From positions 124,001-188,000 of the forward strand of contig JAXLWB010000016.1 of assembly GCA_046328715.1 (NCBI GenBank): a stretch of 64,000 nt of DNA, in the 5' to 3' direction. The position numbers were made by a program, and so were the translations under genes. This document shows, in pieces, positions 16,218 to 24,280 of the stretch (its first letter is position 1; every line of letters starts with the position of its first letter). The notes below the pieces were generated by a model that was not told where the DNA came from, ran no database searches, and worked only from the letters and a program-made list of their open reading frames with translations. The DNA comes from JAXLWB01 sp046328715. GTDB taxonomy: Bacteria > Chloroflexota > Anaerolineae > Caldilineales > Caldilineaceae.

Positions 16218-17222
16218 TTATCGCACCTTGACGACGACCTTGCCTTTGGCACGGCTTGTTTCGACGTACGCCAAAGCCGCTGGGGTTGATTCGAATGGAA
16301 AGACCTTGTCCACCACCGGGCGTATGACCCCAGAATCGATGAGCGAAGTAATTTGACCCAAGGCTTCGCCATCTGCTTTCATAAAGAGGAATGAAAAGTT
16401 GACATGTAATTTCTTCGCTTTTTTCTTTACCCCAGCACTTAAAAGCTTTGTAACAAATACAAGATACCAAGCTACACCAAGTTTTTTGGCGAATTCAGGC
16501 GTAGGCGGGCCGGTAAGTGTAATCAGAATTCCTCCAGGTTTTAGCATCCGCAAGGATTGGTCTAATACCTTTGCATCACGGCTACTATGTAACACCACAT
16601 CATAATCTTTGAGTTTGGTCGCAAAATCTTCCTTTTTGTAGTCAATGACGACATCTGCACCCAGGCTTCTAACCATTTCAACATTACTCGTGCTAGTGGT
16701 TGTTGCCACGAAAGCACCCAAGTGTTTAGCCAGTTGAATCGCAAACGTACCCACACCGCCAGAGCCGGCCTGAATAAACACTTTTTGCCCTTGCTTTACA
16801 TTGGCTATTTCCACAAGCGCTTGCCAAGCCGTCAATCCTACTAATGGAATGGATGCCGCTTCTTCCATCGTAAGCTGTTTGGGTTTCAAGGCGACATCAC
16901 GCTCATTGACGGCAATGAATTCTGCAAAAGTCCCAATCCGATAGTCGGCCGGTCGGGCATAGACTTCATCACCCACGCTAAATTTTTGCACTCGCGAACC
17001 AACCTTGACGACAACGCCCGCCAGATCATGCCCGATGATAAACGGGGGTTTATACGGCAAAAAGAGCTTAAATTCGCCTTTTTGGATGAGTGCGTCCAGC
17101 AGGTTTACACCAGCAGCGTGGATCTGGACCAATATGTCATCCTCCCGTAGTGCTGGCTCTGGCATCTCGCCAGCCCGCACGCTACCCTTGCTGCCATAAC
17201 GATCGATGAAAAATACTTTCAT
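16218..17222 (-). CDS. Zinc-independent MDR-family NADPH:quinone/enone oxidoreductase
   Basis: The 334-aa product matches the quinone oxidoreductase branch of medium-chain reductases: LLDALIQKGEFKLFLPYKPP and IIGHDLAGVVVKVGSRV in the catalytic domain, then the Rossmann motif FIQAGSGGVGTFAIQLAKHL. Zinc ligands of alcohol dehydrogenases are absent. It probably reduces quinones or activated alkenes with NADPH. ATG at 17222 is chosen because GAGGAGAAATAAC precedes it. The C-terminus ALAYVETSRAKGKVVVKV is standard. It lies next to an SDR and hydrolase group in the same direction, 125 bases downstream of the SDR. Confidence 0.92.
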   Translation of the reverse strand: MKVFFIDRYGSKGSVRAGEMPEPALREDDILVQIHAAGVNLLDALIQKGEFKLFLPYKPPFIIGHDLAGVVVKVGSRVQKFSVGDEVYARPADYRIGTFAEFIAVNERDVALKPKQLTMEEAASIPLVGLTAWQALVEIANVKQGQKVFIQAGSGGVGTFAIQLAKHLGAFVATTTSTSNVEMVRSLGADVVIDYKKEDFATKLKDYDVVLHSSRDAKVLDQSLRMLKPGGILITLTGPPTPEFAKKLGVAWYLVFVTKLLSAGVKKKAKKLHVNFSFLFMKADGEALGQITSLIDSGVIRPVVDKVFPFESTPAALAYVETSRAKGKVVVKVR

Positions 17223-17347
17223 GTTATTTCTCCTCAATTTCTCGCTAACTCAGAACGAAACGCATCGACTATCACCGCCAAGCTGCCCACGGTCAGAATC
17301 GCCCACAGCAATGGGGTGTTGTCGAATCAGCTCCGTTCCAGTGCGCG

Positions 17348-18094
17348 TTACGCTGTCACTGACTGCGCAAATAGGTACTCGACGGCCTTGGGATTTTGGA
17401 GCAGCATTGCGGCAAGCTGGGTGGCCTGTTCACCCGGATAGACATCATCCTGATTCGTCCGCAACGCGTCGAACGTTGCGCGTACGACCTCGCTCGGCTG
17501 AATTTTAGCATCGGTAATCGCTGCGGTCATTGCTGTGTCGACATAGCCCGGCAGCACGCCGATCACGCGCGTGCCTTGCGCCCGTAGCTCGCCACGCACC
17601 GCCTGCGTCAGCGAAAGCGCGGCCGCTTTCGAGGCGGAGTACCCACCGCCGGCCGGATTGGCCATCCGTGACAAAATCGAGAGCACGTTGATCAGCGTGC
17701 CGCCGCCGTTGGTAGCCAGGATTGGCGCAAACGCCCGACACATGCGCAGCAGCCCAAAGTAATTGACCTCCATCTCCTGCCGCGCCGCCGCCAGATCGTC
17801 CGCGGCGATCAGGCGCGTGCCGAGTAAAACACCGGCATTATTGACCAGGAGATCGACATCAACCAGCCGGGTGGCGGCTTCCTGTACGGATGTGTCGTCG
17901 CTAATGTCAAGCGTGATGGGGACGACCCGGCCATCGCTTTGGGCGAGCGCCGCCAGCGTCTGGGGGGTGCGCGCGGCCGCGTAGACGCGCTGCGCACCCG
18001 CTTCCAGCAGCCCGTTGACAAAGGCGGCCCCGATCCCGCGATTAGCACCGGTCACCAGTGCCACAGTGCCTTGTAACGATGTGTGATGATTCAT
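17348..18094 (-). CDS. Short-chain dehydrogenase/reductase
   Basis: The 248-aa classical SDR has the cofactor motif ALVTGANRGIGAAFVNGLLE, the NNAG motif (LLVNNAGVLLG), catalytic Ser near LSRMANPAGGG, and YSASKAAALSL with Tyr and Lys. TLDISDD supports NAD(P) binding. It would reduce or oxidise a small carbonyl or alcohol. A GAGACC operator lies 22 bases upstream of its start, and the hydrolase at 18162 (67 bases away) has another, so both are probably repressed by the TetR protein at 19085. Confidence 0.93.
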   Translation of the reverse strand: MNHHTSLQGTVALVTGANRGIGAAFVNGLLEAGAQRVYAAARTPQTLAALAQSDGRVVPITLDISDDTSVQEAATRLVDVDLLVNNAGVLLGTRLIAADDLAAARQEMEVNYFGLLRMCRAFAPILATNGGGTLINVLSILSRMANPAGGGYSASKAAALSLTQAVRGELRAQGTRVIGVLPGYVDTAMTAAITDAKIQPSEVVRATFDALRTNQDDVYPGEQATQLAAMLLQNPKAVEYLFAQSVTA

Positions 18095-18116
18095 TGGGTA
18101 TGCTCCTTATTTGAAC

Positions 18117-18132
18117 GAGACCGATTGGTCTC
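18117..18132. promoter_or_regulatory. TetR-type operator upstream of SDR gene
   Basis: GAGACCGATTGGTCTC: 6-bp perfect arms around a 4-base centre. A near-identical site lies at 19027 before the hydrolase, and a half-degenerate one at 19774 before the tetR gene. Confidence 0.7.
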
Positions 18133-18161
18133 AAAAAAAACTCAAAAAAACGGAATCGCCA

Positions 18162-19005
18162 TCAACGCGCAAGAAACTCCAGGGCCTGGGCGACGAACTC
18201 GTTGTGAAACTGGAAGATGCCGCCGTGTCCGGCGTCGGGATAGATCTTGATCTCGCTGTTCGGCAGCCGCTTGGCGAGGTCGAACGTGTTGGAGGTCGGC
18301 ACCATGCGGTCGTGATCGCCATTGGCGACAAAGGCCGGTTGCTGGATAGTGGATAGATCGGACGGCTGCTGGACACCCCAGGCGTGAATGGCTTTGAGTT
18401 GGGTGCTGAAGGATTTGATCGAAATCGCCCTGTCGCGATCTTTCGTTCGCTCTTGCAACCGCTTGATGAACTTCTCGGACTCTCGCCGACCATTGGCTGT
18501 CGTGGTAAAAAAGAGATATTGCTTCGGGTCCTTGAAAGTCAGATAGCCCTTGAGCATATCCAGGTATGTGATGCGAGTGACCTTATCGATACCGACACCG
18601 CCGGCCGGGCCTGTGCCAGCGAGGATCATCTTGCGCACGAGTTGCGGCTCCAACTGCACGATGACTTGGGCAACCATGCCGCCCATCGAGAAGCCGAGCA
18701 GATCAACCTGCTTGAACCCCATCGCGCGGATGAAGGCGATGGCATCCCGCGCCATAGCATCAATCGTATCAGGTGTAGTGCCACCCGAAGCGCCGACCCC
18801 GCGGTTGTCGAAGGTAATCACGCGATGCTTGGCGGCGATGCCGTCCACGACGCGTGGGTCCCAGTTGTCCAGCACCGCTCCCAGGTGATGTAAAAAGATC
18901 ACCGGTACGCCGGACGGGGTGCCGATCTCGCGATAGGCGAAACGGACATCGCCGACTTGTTGAAATTGGGTTGGGGCAGCTTCAAACCGTTTGCTTGTTG
19001 ACATA
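18162..19005 (-). CDS. Alpha/beta hydrolase
   Basis: The 280-aa product has the canonical alpha/beta hydrolase order: VIFLHHLGAVLDNWDPRVVD, the nucleophile elbow DLLGFSMGGMVAQVI (Ser in GFSMGG), FVANGDHDRMVPTSN with the acid, and DAGHGGIFQFH with the histidine. It resembles haloperoxidase-like and 3-oxoadipate enol-lactonase-like hydrolases. The ATG at 19005 was chosen because AGGAGC lies 8 bases upstream; longer readings to 19292 run antisense across the tetR gene and are not protein-like. Operator 19027-19042 overlaps the likely promoter. Confidence 0.92.
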
Positions 19006-19026
19006 AAAACAGCTCCTTGCATAAAT

Positions 19027-19042
19027 GAGACCAATCGGTCCC
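19027..19042. promoter_or_regulatory. TetR-type operator upstream of hydrolase gene
   Basis: GAGACCAATCGGTCCC, the reverse-complement form of the site at 18117 with one mismatch in the arm. It sits 21 bases before the hydrolase start codon. Confidence 0.7.
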
Positions 19043-19052
19043 AAAAGTGAGT

Positions 19053-19083
19053 AAAAAAAAGGCGGTTTGAGCCGCCTGAAAAA
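19053..19083 (-). terminator. Rho-independent terminator of the tetR gene
   Basis: On the minus strand AGGCGG, a CTCAAA loop and CCGCCT form the stem, followed by eight T. It begins 2 bases after the tetR stop codon, so tetR ends here and the hydrolase has its own promoter. Confidence 0.75.
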
Positions 19084-19084
19084 A

Positions 19085-19678
19085 CTAGGCCGCGACGTCG
19101 CGCCGGACGTACTGAACCAAGTGATCTGCTGTGCGCTGCAGGTAGACTGCACTCTGATGCGCCTGCGCCAGCAAGATGCCGCCTTCCAATGTGGCGATGA
19201 TCAGGGTGGATACGGCCTGCGGCTCGATGTCGCGGCGGATGCTGCCCTGCGCCATGCCCGCGGTGACAATGCGCTCGATCAGATGTTCCCACTCGGTCAC
19301 CACGGCCACGACCCGCTCACGCAAGGCTGGATCACCGTCGTCGCTATCGACAATCGTGTTCAGGATCGGGCAGCCGCCGGGCACCGGTGGCTGGAGGGTA
19401 AGCGCGTGCGCGGTGGTGATGAACGCCAGCAACTGCTGGACGGCATCTGTTTCCGCCGCCACTGCCGCGACGAGTTGGCAGGTGCTTTGCTGTTGGGCAT
19501 AGTCGAAGGCGGCGAGGGCCAGTTGCTCCTTGTTTTGGAAATGGCGGTAAATCCCGCCCTTCTGCAAACCGGTGCATTCCATCACATCGCTGATCGACGA
19601 TCCGCTATAGCCGCGCTGGTTGAAGAGAGTCGCAGCTTGTCGAATGATATACTGGCGTGTCTGCTCGCCTTTGTTCAT
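19085..19678 (-). CDS. TetR/AcrR-family repressor
   Basis: The 197-aa product starts MNKGEQTRQYIIRQAATLFN and has the TetR helix-turn-helix GYSGSSISDVMECTGLQKGG with the following IYRHFQNKEQLALAAF. The C-terminal ligand domain resembles the AcrR/YxaF type with a conserved CPILNTIVDSDDGDPALRE. It lies upstream of, and in line with, the hydrolase and SDR genes, each of which has a GAGACC palindrome, and a weaker site (19774) stands before its own start, so autoregulation is likely. The inducer is unknown, possibly a reactive carbonyl or ester handled by the two enzymes. Confidence 0.93.
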   Translation of the reverse strand: MNKGEQTRQYIIRQAATLFNQRGYSGSSISDVMECTGLQKGGIYRHFQNKEQLALAAFDYAQQQSTCQLVAAVAAETDAVQQLLAFITTAHALTLQPPVPGGCPILNTIVDSDDGDPALRERVVAVVTEWEHLIERIVTAGMAQGSIRRDIEPQAVSTLIIATLEGGILLAQAHQSAVYLQRTADHLVQYVRRDVAA

Positions 19679-19697
19679 GCTTCACCTTTTACATGTT

Positions 19698-19764
19698 GCT
19701 CTGGTTAGAAGTGAGCTTTTGTCTGATCGGACAAAAGCTTACTTCTAACCCAATCGCAGTATAA
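19698..19764. repeat. Inverted repeat with R2-like ends
   Basis: GTTAGAAGTGAGCTTTTGTC pairs with GACAAAAGCTTACTTCTAAC (one mismatch). The outer bases GCTCTG and CGCAGTATA equal the ends of the R2 elements while the arms differ, so it may be a distant member. It lies just upstream of tetR. Confidence 0.6.
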
Positions 19765-19773
19765 CCCGCAAAA

Positions 19774-19787
19774 GAGACCGAACGTTC
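19774..19787. promoter_or_regulatory. Probable TetR operator upstream of tetR
   Basis: GAGACCGAACGTTC keeps the left arm of the GAGACC sites and a weaker right arm (GTTCTT). It is 96 bases before the tetR start, beyond an inverted repeat. Confidence 0.4.
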
Positions 19788-19983
19788 TTTTTTTTAGAAT
19801 ACAACAGGTCTAGCGCTCAGGCAAATGGCAAGTGACGCGAAACACAGGAAGGTTCCGGTTGCTCTGGTGTCGTTTTAAAACCCTGGGCGGCTAAGTCAAA
19901 TCTGAGCCTCAGCCGCTCGAAAAACGCGTCCGGTTGCCCTAGCAAGCGGTAGCTCTCAACTGCTCGTAATAGGGACAGTCTTG

Positions 19984-20634
19984 TTAGTTGCTGATACAAG
20001 GTGCTTGCTTGGAAAATGTTTTGTCGGTTAGTTGCTGCACCATAAAGGTTGCCATATCGCCCAGCGTGATCGTGAATTTTAAACGTTTGCCATCCAGCGT
20101 GGCCGTGGTTTTGCCTTTGGCTGGTTTGTCGAGGATGCCAGTGCAACGCACAATCGTCCAGTCCAGGTTGCTCTGCCTGATCATTGGTTCCATACGGTTT
20201 TTGTCATCGACCAGCACTTGCAGCCAGTGCATAAAGTAGGGCAGCACGATCTTGCGGAAAAGCCAGGGCAGAAAGGCCAGGCTGTCGCCAGCACCCGCAT
20301 TACTCATGGCGATGAGGCGCGCTACACCCAGCTTTTCCATCTCCTCCATGATGATCCGATTGGCATCCGAAACAAAGGTAGTCGGCTTGCCATCGCCTCT
20401 GCCACCTTTGCCACCCACCCCCAAACATTGGATCACAGCCTCTTGATCGCGCAGAACGGCATGCACCGTGTTGCGATCCAAGACATTGCCTTCGACGACC
20501 GTCAGGTTTTGATCCTGCACCAAAACCGCCGCTCGCTTGCGCACCAAAATAGTGACCTGATGATTTTTTGCCAACGCTTCTTGTAAGATGGCTTTGCCGG
20601 AAAAGCCGGTTGCGCCAAAGATAACGACTTTCAT
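19984..20634 (-). CDS. NAD(P)-binding atypical SDR (NmrA/SDR_a5-like)
   Basis: The 216-aa product begins MKVVIFGATGFSGKAILQEA, the GxxGxxG NAD(P) motif of atypical SDRs, then VTILVRKRAAVL, LTVVEGNVLD and VIQCLGVG. The family includes flavin reductase-like and regulatory NmrA-like proteins; the classical Tyr/Lys pair is absent. ATG at 20634 follows GAGGAGCGGCAATCC. It is divergent from a truncated TetR gene at 20772, with two similar 17-bp operator sites between them, so it was once repressed by that regulator. Confidence 0.88.
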   Translation of the reverse strand: MKVVIFGATGFSGKAILQEALAKNHQVTILVRKRAAVLVQDQNLTVVEGNVLDRNTVHAVLRDQEAVIQCLGVGGKGGRGDGKPTTFVSDANRIIMEEMEKLGVARLIAMSNAGAGDSLAFLPWLFRKIVLPYFMHWLQVLVDDKNRMEPMIRQSNLDWTIVRCTGILDKPAKGKTTATLDGKRLKFTITLGDMATFMVQQLTDKTFSKQAPCISN

Positions 20635-20665
20635 GGATTGCCGCTCCTCTCTACTCATGTTATCA

Positions 20666-20748
20666 TGTTGATAGTGTAAACATTTTTGATAACCCGATTA
20701 TAGTCAGCAAAAGTTGTTGTTTCCGTGAGAATGTTTACATTGTCAACA
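20666..20748. promoter_or_regulatory. Two inverted 17-bp operator sites
   Basis: Site 1 (20666-20682) is TGTTGATAGTGTAAACA; site 2 (20732-20748) is TGTTTACATTGTCAACA, which equals the reverse complement of site 1 at 15 of 17 positions. Each is itself an imperfect palindrome. They lie in the divergent promoter region between the NmrA-like gene and the broken TetR gene. Confidence 0.65.
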
Positions 20749-20771
20749 TTGTTGGCGAAAAAGTTTTGTGT

Positions 20772-20960
20772 ATGGACGAACAAAAACCGTATCATCACAT
20801 CGATCTAAAAAACAGTTTGGTTGCTGCGGGGTTGGCGATCTTGGCTGAGCAGGGAGTCAACGAGTTAAATCTGCGGGCGGTGGCGCGGCGTGCCAGGGTC
20901 AGCCATGCTGCGCCCTATCGCCATTTTTAAAGTCATCAGTCATTTCTCCGTGATATTTGT
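20772..20960 (+). pseudogene. Truncated TetR-family regulator
   Basis: From ATG 20772 the frame reads MDEQKPYHHIDLKNSLVAAG, ...NELNLRAVARRARVSHAAPY, RHF and then TAA at 20928. Past the stop the same frame continues SHQSFLRDICIVSVAQAQIR, as expected for TetR proteins (PYRHFKSHQSFL), so an AAA lysine codon appears to have become TAA. About 20 codons later the sequence runs into the 3' end of the carboxylesterase gene and the ligand-binding domain is missing. Only the DNA-binding helix-turn-helix of 52 residues could be made. It was too short to appear as a normal gene call. Confidence 0.8.
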
Positions 20961-20992
20961 ATTGTAAGCGTGGCCCAAGCGCAAATTCGTTT

Positions 20993-22540
20993 TTACAGCC
21001 TGCCAATCGCCCGCCACATGGCAAGTTCCTCGTTGAAGCGATTGTGCATCACTGTGCAGTCGGTGTCGATGCGCAGGGTGGCGCGCTCGGCCAGGGTATA
21101 GGCGGGCCAATCCGGCACATCCGCGGCGGCGGGTTTGCCGGTGCGGGCAAAGGTGGCCCACAGTTCTGCCATCTTGTGCGAGGCGATAAAGCGGTCGGGG
21201 TGGTTACCGGAGAGAAAACCGGGGCCGTTTTCAGGCGTTTCGTTGTTAAACTTGAAGGTAATGTCCATCGCATGAGGCGTGCCGATGGCTACGTCGGTGC
21301 CGGGGATCTTCATTTCGGACTTGTAGCCAAAGTGGTAGAGGTAAACCGGCGCACCGCCTTGCGCCGCCTTTTTCTCGGCAATCTCCACGGAGCCCAGCCC
21401 CATCATGGTGATGGAGGCAATGGCGACAAAAATTTCTGGCGCGGTGGCGTTGGGCATGGCGCGGCGATAGGTCTCGACGATCTGCGGCGTATCGTCCCCA
21501 TATTGTGCTTCGAGTTTGGCTGGCAAGCTGGCAAAGTCCAGACTGAAGGCACTTGTATCCTTGCGCTCCCAGGCGAAGAAGGTATATTCGTCCTCATTCC
21601 AGCCTGTGAGCAACGGTTTATCTTTAGAAATCGCCGGCGCCGTTGGGTCAAAGGGATGATGCGGCAGAATGGTACCATCGACCACAGGGCCAAAGCCACC
21701 AGCAGAAGGTTCGGTGAGACCGCCAGCTTTGCGCTTCCGTTGATGGGGCGGCACCGGCGCAAAGGTTGACTGAATGCGCAGCAATTCGGCGGCTGGCACC
21801 TCCAACAATTTACGCCATTCTTGCGGGGTTAGCTGCAATTCCTGTAAGACGCGGGCAGTGGTGGCCGCCGCCATCTCTGGGGTGTACATGCGCACCCCCG
21901 GTCCACTTTCAATCGAGGCTTTATTGAAATAGGGCGCAGCCGACGGCATAGCATAGAGACAGGAAGTCTTAGCGCCGCCGCCCGATTCGCCAAAGATCAT
22001 TACATTGTCGGGATCGCCGCCAAAGTGCGCGATGTTTTGGTGAACCCATTCCAACCCCGCAACAATATCCAATAGGCCCTGATTACCCGATCCTGCGTAC
22101 TCCGGTCCAGCCAGTTCATCGAGATAGAGAAAGCCTAGTAAGCCCAAACGATGATTGGTTTGCACCACCACCACATCAAAATTACGTGCCAGATTAGCTC
22201 CGTCCTGACCAGCAGTGCCGCCGGAGCCAACCACAAAGCCGCCACCGTGACTGTAAAACATCACCGGGCGCTTGCCGCTGTCCGTAGCCGGTGTCCAGAC
22301 ATTGAGAAACAGACAATCCTCAGCCGGTTCTGGCTCATTCCGTCGCGGTGGCTGGATGGCGGGAGCGCCAAGTTCTAGCGCATCGCGTACGCCCAACCAG
22401 GGTTCTAGTGGGGTAGGTCGTCGGAAGCGATATGCGCCAGAAACCTGACCCGCATAGGGAACGCCTTTAAAGATATTGACCCCTGCTACTCTACGACCTC
22501 GTAGCTTGCCATAGGTTGTTTCGGTTTCTACAAAATCCAT
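20993..22540 (-). CDS. Type B carboxylesterase
   Basis: The 515-aa product is a full carboxylesterase/lipase type B: EDCLFLNVWTP, oxyanion hole SHGGGFVVGSGG, nucleophile elbow MIFGESGGGAKTS (Ser in GESGGG), acid in TGWNEDEYTFF region and histidine in VAIGTPHAMDITF. The N-terminus GKLRGRRVAGVNIFKGVPYA is typical; there is no signal peptide, so it is cytoplasmic. These enzymes hydrolyse short-chain and aromatic esters, para-nitrobenzyl esters and some pesticides. Its 3' end abuts the truncated TetR gene, which may mark a rearrangement. Confidence 0.93.
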   Translation of the reverse strand: MDFVETETTYGKLRGRRVAGVNIFKGVPYAGQVSGAYRFRRPTPLEPWLGVRDALELGAPAIQPPRRNEPEPAEDCLFLNVWTPATDSGKRPVMFYSHGGGFVVGSGGTAGQDGANLARNFDVVVVQTNHRLGLLGFLYLDELAGPEYAGSGNQGLLDIVAGLEWVHQNIAHFGGDPDNVMIFGESGGGAKTSCLYAMPSAAPYFNKASIESGPGVRMYTPEMAAATTARVLQELQLTPQEWRKLLEVPAAELLRIQSTFAPVPPHQRKRKAGGLTEPSAGGFGPVVDGTILPHHPFDPTAPAISKDKPLLTGWNEDEYTFFAWERKDTSAFSLDFASLPAKLEAQYGDDTPQIVETYRRAMPNATAPEIFVAIASITMMGLGSVEIAEKKAAQGGAPVYLYHFGYKSEMKIPGTDVAIGTPHAMDITFKFNNETPENGPGFLSGNHPDRFIASHKMAELWATFARTGKPAAADVPDWPAYTLAERATLRIDTDCTVMHNRFNEELAMWRAIGRL

Positions 22541-22604
22541 CTTGATATCTCTCCTACTTGCTGCTGATTTCTTTTTTTTTATGGATTCATGTTATGCACA
22601 ATAG

Positions 22605-22765
22605 ATTTTTAACGCAAAGCCGCAAAGAGGCCAAGAAGCAAAGGAAGGAAAATTATCTACCAAACTCCGCTCTGAGAATATTTCTCGCAGAGAAAAGCAA
22701 AACTTTGTGCCTTTGTGTGAGATTTTCATCGCCTGTGGCGACCGGCAGTCATGGAAAGCTGCCCG
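22605..22765. repeat. R7 repeat copy with internal deletion
   Basis: AATATTTCTCGCAGAGAAAAG, then CAAAACTTTGTGCCTTTGTG and GAGATTTTCATCGCCTGTGG match the copies at 10447 and 10557, but about 18 bases (GGCGCAAAGAGCGCAGAG) are missing. A related AACGCAAAGCCGCAAAGAG stretch precedes it. It lies upstream of the carboxylesterase start. Confidence 0.7.
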
Positions 22766-22827
22766 AAAAGTGCCAGTCAGGTTTTCAGTTGGCGGGGGAT
22801 CTCAATGGCGTGGGTGGTCATGGATGT

Positions 22828-23126
22828 TCACTCGCCTGGTTCATGCTCTCGTTCTCGATCTCGTTCAACCGCATTGGAACTTCTTCGCTTCACAAAAACG
22901 TGGTAAGTAACGACATCCCAGGGTATACTGACAAGCGCTGAGAGCAACAGCACCACGCAAAAATGGACGACGCTTGGCGTCGAAAAGGCGTCACCGACTT
23001 GCGCCACGTCCGACGTGATCGGCATCCGTCAATCAGTGTCATGACGACGAACTGCAAGCCAATCAGCGCGCCAGCCGACGAGCCGACAATGACGTAGAAA
23101 TTTTCCCATCCGGCAAATGCAGTCAT
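22828..23126 (-). pseudogene. Frameshifted remnant of a small membrane protein
   Basis: From 23126 the minus strand reads MTAFAGWENFYVIVGSSAGA then LIGLQFVVMTLI, after which the frame shifts near 23025 and continues ITSDVAQVGDAFSTPSVVHF and CVVLLLSALVSIPWDVV. The joined text resembles an uncharacterised membrane protein family (SSAGALIGLQFVVMTLIA...FSTPTIVHF...LLLSAL) with several helices, but only about 75 residues remain and the rest of the protein is lost. The wider gap 22541-23515 has this remnant, an R7 repeat and an AraC-type site. Confidence 0.6.
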
Positions 23127-23223
23127 GTTATTGATCAATTCCCCTTGTATAGCCTCAGCCAAGCCGGACATCACGATTCAGCATCCACATAGTGTAAGAC
23201 ATTTCAGACCAGAACGGTATCAC

Positions 23224-23255
23224 GATCCTGGCAAACCATTGAACGATTCTGCAAA
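23224..23255. promoter_or_regulatory. AraC-type direct repeat without intact downstream gene
   Basis: GATCCTGGCAAA (23224) and GATTCTGCAAAT (23244-23245) are about 21 bases apart, matching the half-sites at the AKR promoters. No good minus-strand TATAAT follows (CACATA at 23186 is a poor candidate). The nearest gene in the expected direction is the broken membrane-protein gene. Confidence 0.45.
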
Positions 23256-23515
23256 TCTAGAGGACAGTATACGTTCATCACATCGTAAAACGAATCGACC
23301 GTTCCCAGCACATTTCGCCCCACTCTTGAGATGCACCCGTACTCAGAATTCTGATTGACATCGCTGGTGGGTGTCGCTATACTGCACACCAGTTCGCAGG
23401 AACAAGGACGGAAACAAATGTTCTTTGGAAGCATAAGAACATTGAAGGTTCCAGTACAAATTGATTTAACACCGCAAGCATCAACCAACAATACCTCTTC
23501 ACCAGGATACCTAAA

Positions 23516-24196
23516 ATGACCACCCAGCGTATTGGGGGCATCTCGCTCATTATCTTTGTCCTAGCCTTTGTGGCGACGTTTACACTGGAATCGCTACGTG
23601 TGCCACTCGGCTTTGAAGATGGCGATAACCCTGAGCAGAGCGTGACCTTCATAAGACAACATGGCCGCATCTATGAAGCATCGGGGATTGTGCAACTGCT
23701 CATGACCGTTGCTCTGACCATTGGTTCACTGGCTGTCGCGGAGGTCATCCGTCCGTCCGCCCCGTCTCTAGCTGTTAAATCCATCGCTGCCTTTGCTCTC
23801 TTTTCGGCAGCCGGCTACTTTCTGAATGGTGCCTTGCGGTTGGCAGCCGCTCGCCCTCTGCTCTACATTGACGACCTTCGCCATGAATGGGGCGTAACGG
23901 CCTATCTGATTGTCCAGATGGTTGGAGTTCAAGGTTTCGCTCAAGCGGGCCTCGTGAATTTCGGCTTCTGGGCAATCGGCATCAGCGCCCTCAATGCCCG
24001 TATCCGACTGTTCCCACGCGTCCTTTCACTGTTAGGCATATTCCCTACCTTTCACTTGTTTGCGGGTCTATTCGGTCCATTTCTTGGCACGGTGTTCGAC
24101 AGCCTTTTCATTGTGTATGTCTTGTCGATCTTCGGCACAGTTCTATGGTGCTTAGTGCTAGGCATCCTTCTGGTGCGCTGGAAATTGGGGCCGTGA
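23516..24196 (+). CDS. Integral membrane protein, DUF4386-like
   Basis: The 226-aa product MTTQRIGGISLIIFVLAFVA has about six hydrophobic segments: residues 8-25, 58-78, 88-110, 128-155, 168-190 and 200-222. The motif DNPEQSVTFIRQHGRIYEAS after the first helix and FGFWAIGISALNARIRLFPR late in the protein resemble uncharacterised multi-pass DUF4386-type proteins. No catalytic residue is evident. AGGA lies about 10 bases before the start. It stands alone between the operator-like site at 23224 and a converging dehydrogenase gene. Confidence 0.75.
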   Translation: MTTQRIGGISLIIFVLAFVATFTLESLRVPLGFEDGDNPEQSVTFIRQHGRIYEASGIVQLLMTVALTIGSLAVAEVIRPSAPSLAVKSIAAFALFSAAGYFLNGALRLAAARPLLYIDDLRHEWGVTAYLIVQMVGVQGFAQAGLVNFGFWAIGISALNARIRLFPRVLSLLGIFPTFHLFAGLFGPFLGTVFDSLFIVYVLSIFGTVLWCLVLGILLVRWKLGP

Positions 24197-24280
24197 TTCG
24201 CACGAATCGCTTGGGAAACGGGAGCGTCTCTTTTCGCATCTTAGCGGAAGCTTGTCTGCTGTTACGAGGTCATAGTCCTA

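Noticed and set aside
15457..16351. Small open frames in the tandem-repeat region
   Set aside because: Their frame changes with each unit, none has a ribosome site or protein-like composition, and they overlap on both strands.
17240..17347. Possible C-terminal membrane-protein fragment (TPLLWAILTVGSLAVIVDAF)
   Set aside because: Only about 27 codons read well and no neighbouring frame extends it; too little to call a gene remnant.
18162..19292. Longer hydrolase start at 19292
   Set aside because: The extra 95 residues are antisense to tetR and composed of His/Arg/Pro-rich shadow sequence; the Shine-Dalgarno before 19005 decides the start.
19817..20146. Minus-strand open frame of 109 codons
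   Set aside because: It overlaps the 3' end of the NmrA-like gene in another frame and has no family resemblance or ribosome site.
23204..23491. Cysteine-rich minus-strand open frame
   Set aside because: It overlaps the AraC-type site and promoter region, has no ribosome site and no similarity that I recognise.
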